DNA of 64,000 nt from contig JAFRZE010000054.1 of NCBI GenBank assembly GCA_017442735.1, positions 1 to 64,000 on the forward strand. Direction: 5' to 3'. This DNA is from Bacillota bacterium. GTDB taxonomy: Bacteria; Bacillota; Clostridia; Lachnospirales; Bianqueaceae. Positions within the stretch are counted from its first letter, which is position 1, and every line of letters starts with the position of its first letter. Position numbers and translations under genes: made by a program. Below are positions 60,507 through 64,000 of the stretch, in pieces. A model generated the notes under the pieces. The model was not told where the DNA came from. It made no database searches and saw only the letters and a program-made list of their open reading frames with translations.

Positions 60507-62610
60507 AGAGGGCATAAGGGTAACTGTAGTCCAGTTTTAGTTGGTAAAGAAATGTATCATTCAGGAGGGCCTGCATCAATTCCTCCATCGTCAGGAGTTC
60601 GACATAGCTTTTTCCGAAGGTTTCCTGTACCGCCAGCACCTGATTGGTCGGGGTGCCGATAAGGCAGATCAGGCTATATGTACCTTTGTTGGCAAGGGAC
60701 GTTGTCAGAATGCCATCGTAATACTCCGCACTGATGATATACGCTCCATGCTCCGATCTCAGACTGTTGATGACAGAAGGCGTGTTGCCGTGCAGCAAGA
60801 GGGCACGATATGATCCCACAGGAAGAGAAGAGACATCTTCCAGCTGATTGAAGGAAAGATCCAGAATCGTATCGGAGGAGAAAGGTGTGATGGAGGCAAG
60901 AGGTGAAACATCCTTGAGCTGGTTGAAACTCAGTAAAACGGTCTTTAGGTTGCTGCATGGAGATAAGCCGGAAATATCCGTGAGACCACAACCTTCGGCA
61001 CGGATCGAAACCAGTTCGGTGAGGTTACGGCAAAAGTCAAGGTCAGTCAGGTTCAGACCGCTGAGCGACAGATTCTTGAGCAATGTGCATTGGCGAAGAG
61101 CAGTGACATCTTCCGCACCAATGCCGGTCCGGTCGATCTGAACGGTGGTCAATGTTTCATAGTTCTGATCAATGACAACACCAAAGGAAGCCAACTGAGG
61201 ATTGTCGGAAACATTCAGTACCTTCAGCTTGGTACAGTTCTTTAATAAATCAAGATCCTTCAAAGAACAGGAAGAAGCCTGGAAGGTTTCCAGTTTCAGG
61301 CACATGAGTTCTTCCGGAATGGTCTGAAGCGCACATCCGGAAACATTCAGACTGGTGAGTTTTTCCAGTGAGGCGATCGGAGTAAGATCAGTCACACCCG
61401 TCTGGGCGACTTCAAACTTGATCAGATTTGTCACTCCTGTAAGTGGAGAAAGATCCGTGACCTGAGTGCCAGAGATATACAGTTCCGTCAGGTTGGAAGC
61501 ATTCTGCAGGCAAGAAAGATCTTTGACTGATGTACCGGTTAGTGAAAGTCTGTTCAGTTCATCCAGCGTTATCAGGGAAAGATCACTGAAGCCACTTTGT
61601 CCGGTCAATATCAGTTCTCTCAGATTCAATCCTTCCAGAAAATGAAAATCATTGATGGCGGAACAATCAGAAAACTCGATGCTATAAACAGAAGAGGAGA
61701 AGGAGATCGAGGAAAAATCACAGGCGGAAAGATCACAGCCGTTAAGAGTCAGCGTTTTCATCTTTTTCATCTGGCTGATATTCTTCAGATCCTGCTGAGT
61801 CAGCGCCTTGTTGTAGAAGATGACATAAGGCGTGGAACGTGAAACCTTTTCTCCCCAGGATGCTTTGAAGCTGGCGTTCAGCAAGAACACAACGGCTAGA
61901 ACAGATAATACCACAACCGCTGCTGCGATCGATCCGAAGAGGATCAGATTCTTCTTGCCGGCCGGTTTCTTTTCCTTGGGCTGTTTGACCTTGGCGGGTT
62001 TGGCTTTGGACTGCGGCGTCTGTGGACCGGCTGGGTAGGCTGGAGCTGGTTGGGATGGAGCCGGCTGAACAGGGGCGGGCTGGGCCTGCACCTGGTGCGG
62101 CGTTAGCTGAGTTTGTTGCGGAACCGGCTGAACCGGTATCGGCTGCGGTTTGGGCTCTTCCTGCACTGGTTCTGGCGCGGGTCTCTGACATGGTCCGATG
62201 TCCGGACAAGTCAGGATCTTGCCGATGAAAGCTTCCCAAGTCGCATAATTATACCGAAGAATGCTTTGCTGGGCGGAAAGCTGCATTTCCATGCCAAGCG
62301 GCATTTCTGTCTTTTCCAGAAGGATGGAAAGAAAACGTTTTTCCTTCGACAGGGCAAAATTGATCTCGCGGCGGCAGTTCTGGGAGGCCATGGAGTTGGG
62401 CGTGACAAAGGCGATGACCATGTGGGCGGCATCCAGATGGCGCGCGATATCCTCCGGCCATTCACTGCCCGGTGCGATACCGTCATCATACCAGATCCGG
62501 TATCCCTTTTTGTCCAGCTCTTCCAGGACCTGAAAGACCCGTTCGCTGTCCCTGTGCGCGTAACTGATAAAGATATAAGGCTCTTTGCCTTCGTAAGCAA
62601 GCGGCTTCAT
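60493..62610 (-). CDS. TIR-transmembrane-LRR receptor-like protein
   Basis: A 705-residue protein with a plan like an animal Toll-like receptor but in reverse order. Residues about 10-135 are a TIR domain (YIFISYAHRDSERVF, BB-loop WYDDGIAPGSEWPEDI). The candidate NADase glutamate is Glu82 in SQNCRREINFA. A Pro/Gln-rich linker (about 141-205), a basic KKPAGKK stretch and one helix (221-244) follow. Residues about 255-640 are leucine-rich repeats (LTELYISGTQVTDLSPLTG-type, about 22 residues each). The basic stretch before the helix predicts the TIR inside and the repeats outside. GGAGG precedes the start, 12 bases after the DUF3160 gene. Signalling or immune function is a hypothesis. Confidence 0.85.
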   Translation of the reverse strand: MKPLAYEGKEPYIFISYAHRDSERVFQVLEELDKKGYRIWYDDGIAPGSEWPEDIARHLDAAHMVIAFVTPNSMASQNCRREINFALSKEKRFLSILLEKTEMPLGMEMQLSAQQSILRYNYATWEAFIGKILTCPDIGPCQRPAPEPVQEEPKPQPIPVQPVPQQTQLTPHQVQAQPAPVQPAPSQPAPAYPAGPQTPQSKAKPAKVKQPKEKKPAGKKNLILFGSIAAAVVVLSVLAVVFLLNASFKASWGEKVSRSTPYVIFYNKALTQQDLKNISQMKKMKTLTLNGCDLSACDFSSISFSSSVYSIEFSDCSAINDFHFLEGLNLRELILTGQSGFSDLSLITLDELNRLSLTGTSVKDLSCLQNASNLTELYISGTQVTDLSPLTGVTNLIKFEVAQTGVTDLTPIASLEKLTSLNVSGCALQTIPEELMCLKLETFQASSCSLKDLDLLKNCTKLKVLNVSDNPQLASFGVVIDQNYETLTTVQIDRTGIGAEDVTALRQCTLLKNLSLSGLNLTDLDFCRNLTELVSIRAEGCGLTDISGLSPCSNLKTVLLSFNQLKDVSPLASITPFSSDTILDLSFNQLEDVSSLPVGSYRALLLHGNTPSVINSLRSEHGAYIISAEYYDGILTTSLANKGTYSLICLIGTPTNQVLAVQETFGKSYVELLTMEELMQALLNDTFLYQLKLDYSYPYALYENK

Positions 62611-62622
62611 AGGAGACCTCCG

Positions 62623-64000
62623 TTATTCTCTGCGGTAATCCAGTGTCCAGGCGGGTTTATCCGGCCTTCCTTCCGTTTCCCGGTTGTAAGAGCCGTCCTC
62701 CATGGGCGAGATGCCCATGAGCTGGCGCCACGCGGTATCGGTCATGCGATCGGACAGAGGCTGTTCGAACTGATACCAGTTGTAGACGGTTCCGCTGCAG
62801 ATCTTGACGTCACCATCGACCAGGCAGGCGACGTAGATGACGCTGGGGTTGCCGGTCGCGACCTCCAGGCAGGATCCTTCCGGATTGGTCGCGATATCAA
62901 CGATCAGGGCTGCCGGGAACAGGTCGAGCAGGTTCGAAAGAGGCATATCCCCGAGCTCAGCAGCATCTTCCTTGATGGTCTCGTACCAGAAATACTGAAG
63001 ATCGGTACCGAAGGAACGGATGAGCTCGTATTCCTCGTCTGTGAGCGTTTCATTAATCAGTTCTTTTTCGGAAATGGTCATGAGCTGTTTCGCTAACTCA
63101 CTCAGACGAAGCAGATTGGCTTCATCTTCCGCGGAGAGCATGCCGAAGGATTTCAGACCGGTGGCGGTTTTCTCTGTCAGGACGGCCAGGCGGGAGAAGA
63201 TCTCGGGTTCCGGCTGGACATAGCCGCGGTCGTCGGCGGTCGGGATGTCGCCGCCGTCACCGCGTCCGCCCATGGGTTGTTTGGTATAGAGGACCGTATC
63301 GTGCTTGAGTTCAGTGAAACTGCCGGCAAAGGTCTCCAGATCTTTCCTTGCCCATTGCTCGGTCTGCATAAAGAACGGATAGCCGGCACCTTTTGTCTTC
63401 AGCAGCGGATTCAAGGTGTAAAGCCAGCTGGAATAGAGGCTGGAGTTCCATTGCGCGTCGCCGGCCGCCGTGATCTCATCGCGCAGCATCTGCATGTTTT
63501 CCAGATAACCCGGATATTTGAAGGTGCCTTGCGCTTCCAGCAGGGATAAGGCTGTATCGGAGCCCATGGCGGCTGCCGCGTCGAGCGTATCGGGCAGCAT
63601 GCGGCGTTCATTCGTTTCCGTTTCCTGCACTTTATTGTAGACCAGATTCTGGAAGATCGCCGCGTCCAGAGTAAAGCGCTGTCCCATAAAGCGGAAGCCG
63701 AGATTCTCAGCGAGCAGGTCGGTATCCGGATCCACGTAGGTGGGGACGGAGTTGACCTTGGGCGGTTCCAGATCTCTGGTCAGAGAATGGAAGATGCCCC
63801 AGCTGTGGGTTGCCCCAGGAAGAGATTCGACCGTGGTGTTCTCGCCATAAGCGGCATCGATGAGCGGTTTATATTCATAGTAACCGGCATCGTCGCTGGC
63901 GCCGGCAAAGAAGGATGTGACGGAATAGATGGATTCCCAGATAGGAAGCGTTTCAGCGTCCAAAGCCAGGGTCATGAGCAGAGCGCTTCTGTCCAGATCC
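62623..64000 (-). CDS. DUF3160 protein (N-terminus beyond window)
   Basis: At least 459 residues are visible; the frame is open to the right edge (the segment DLDRSALLMTLALDA precedes the first internal Met), so the gene is cut. The protein matches DUF3160: YEYKPLIDAAYG, the FMGQRFTLDAAIFQNLVY segment, RRMLPDTLDAAAAMGS, YPGYLENMQMLRDEI, WNSSLYSSWLYTLNPL and QWARKDLETFAGSFTELKHDTVLYTKQ. DUF3160 proteins are usually secreted. Function is unknown. It is the visible first gene of the operon with the TIR protein. Confidence 0.85.
   Translation of the reverse strand, partial: DLDRSALLMTLALDAETLPIWESIYSVTSFFAGASDDAGYYEYKPLIDAAYGENTTVESLPGATHSWGIFHSLTRDLEPPKVNSVPTYVDPDTDLLAENLGFRFMGQRFTLDAAIFQNLVYNKVQETETNERRMLPDTLDAAAAMGSDTALSLLEAQGTFKYPGYLENMQMLRDEITAAGDAQWNSSLYSSWLYTLNPLLKTKGAGYPFFMQTEQWARKDLETFAGSFTELKHDTVLYTKQPMGGRGDGGDIPTADDRGYVQPEPEIFSRLAVLTEKTATGLKSFGMLSAEDEANLLRLSELAKQLMTISEKELINETLTDEEYELIRSFGTDLQYFWYETIKEDAAELGDMPLSNLLDLFPAALIVDIATNPEGSCLEVATGNPSVIYVACLVDGDVKICSGTVYNWYQFEQPLSDRMTDTAWRQLMGISPMEDGSYNRETEGRPDKPAWTLDYRRE

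Overview
The window reads as a chromosomal segment of a Gram-positive anaerobe of the Bacillota, most likely class Clostridia. Signs are strong AGGAGG ribosome sites, frequent TTG/GTG starts, TTGACA-17-TATAAT type promoters, a moderate base composition, the order tmk-darA-holB-ricT-trmN6, the order metG-tatD-rsmA, an infC-rpmI-rplT attenuation operon, a CBS-domain family II pyrophosphatase, DUF6465, LCP and ThrE proteins. No rRNA, tRNA, CRISPR array or phage structural gene was seen.

Layout. 1-1060: the right end of a two-gene transposon (transposase tail plus ExeA/TnsC-like ATPase and end repeats). 1109-12243: a sortase-assembled pilus locus with a 2308-residue multidomain tip/adhesin, an FctA-like major pilin, a signal-peptidase homologue lacking both catalytic residues (SipA-like), and a class B sortase fused to MBG repeats and extra membrane helices. 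12264-17310: a 5-oxoproline operon (Nramp-fold transporter with altered metal motifs, pxpA, pxpB, pxpC, DUF1445). 17346-22446: an accessory island with a minus-strand AAA/DUF4143 ATPase, then a DUF3990 ADP-ribosyltransferase-like toxin candidate, an HTH partner and a DUF2325 protein, separated by a regulatory region with a perfect 20-bp palindrome and three phased direct repeats. 22450-28252: a NiCo riboswitch and CDF metal exporter, TauE/SafE permease, zinc alcohol dehydrogenase, 5'-nucleotidase and a lipoprotein. 28363-32657: DUF6465 protein, infC-rpmI-rplT, pyrophosphatase.

33018-38294: phosphoribosyltransferase (-), metG, tatD, a YefM/RelE-type toxin-antitoxin pair, rsmA. 38352-46375: hypothetical protein, nitroreductase, GH106-like glycosidase with esterase, HAD hydrolase, tyrosine phosphatase, MscS. 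46470-53247: LCP protein (-), then tmk, c-di-AMP receptor, holB, ricT, trmN6, thrE. 53360-58412: zinc-ribbon membrane protein, gdhA (-), ilvE with a possible overlapping leader peptide. 58503-64000: TIM-barrel isomerase, MazG-like protein, and a minus-strand operon DUF3160, TIR-TM-LRR protein, YczE/YitT-like protein.

The least expected signal is non-coding. Two convergent intergenic regions (32669-32941 and 55349-55630), 22 kb apart, each hold six copies of one element: exactly 37 bp, bounded by TAGCAAG and CTTGCTA, with an A-rich centre, and separated by alternating 6- and 16-bp gaps. This gives 80-bp dimers on a 96-bp period in both places. A second, unrelated family of about 33-bp inverted units (CGTCTGA...TCAGACG) lies at 38880-39172. 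The most notable proteins are the Toll-receptor-like TIR-TM-LRR protein, the pilus assembly set and the ADP-ribosyltransferase-like island.
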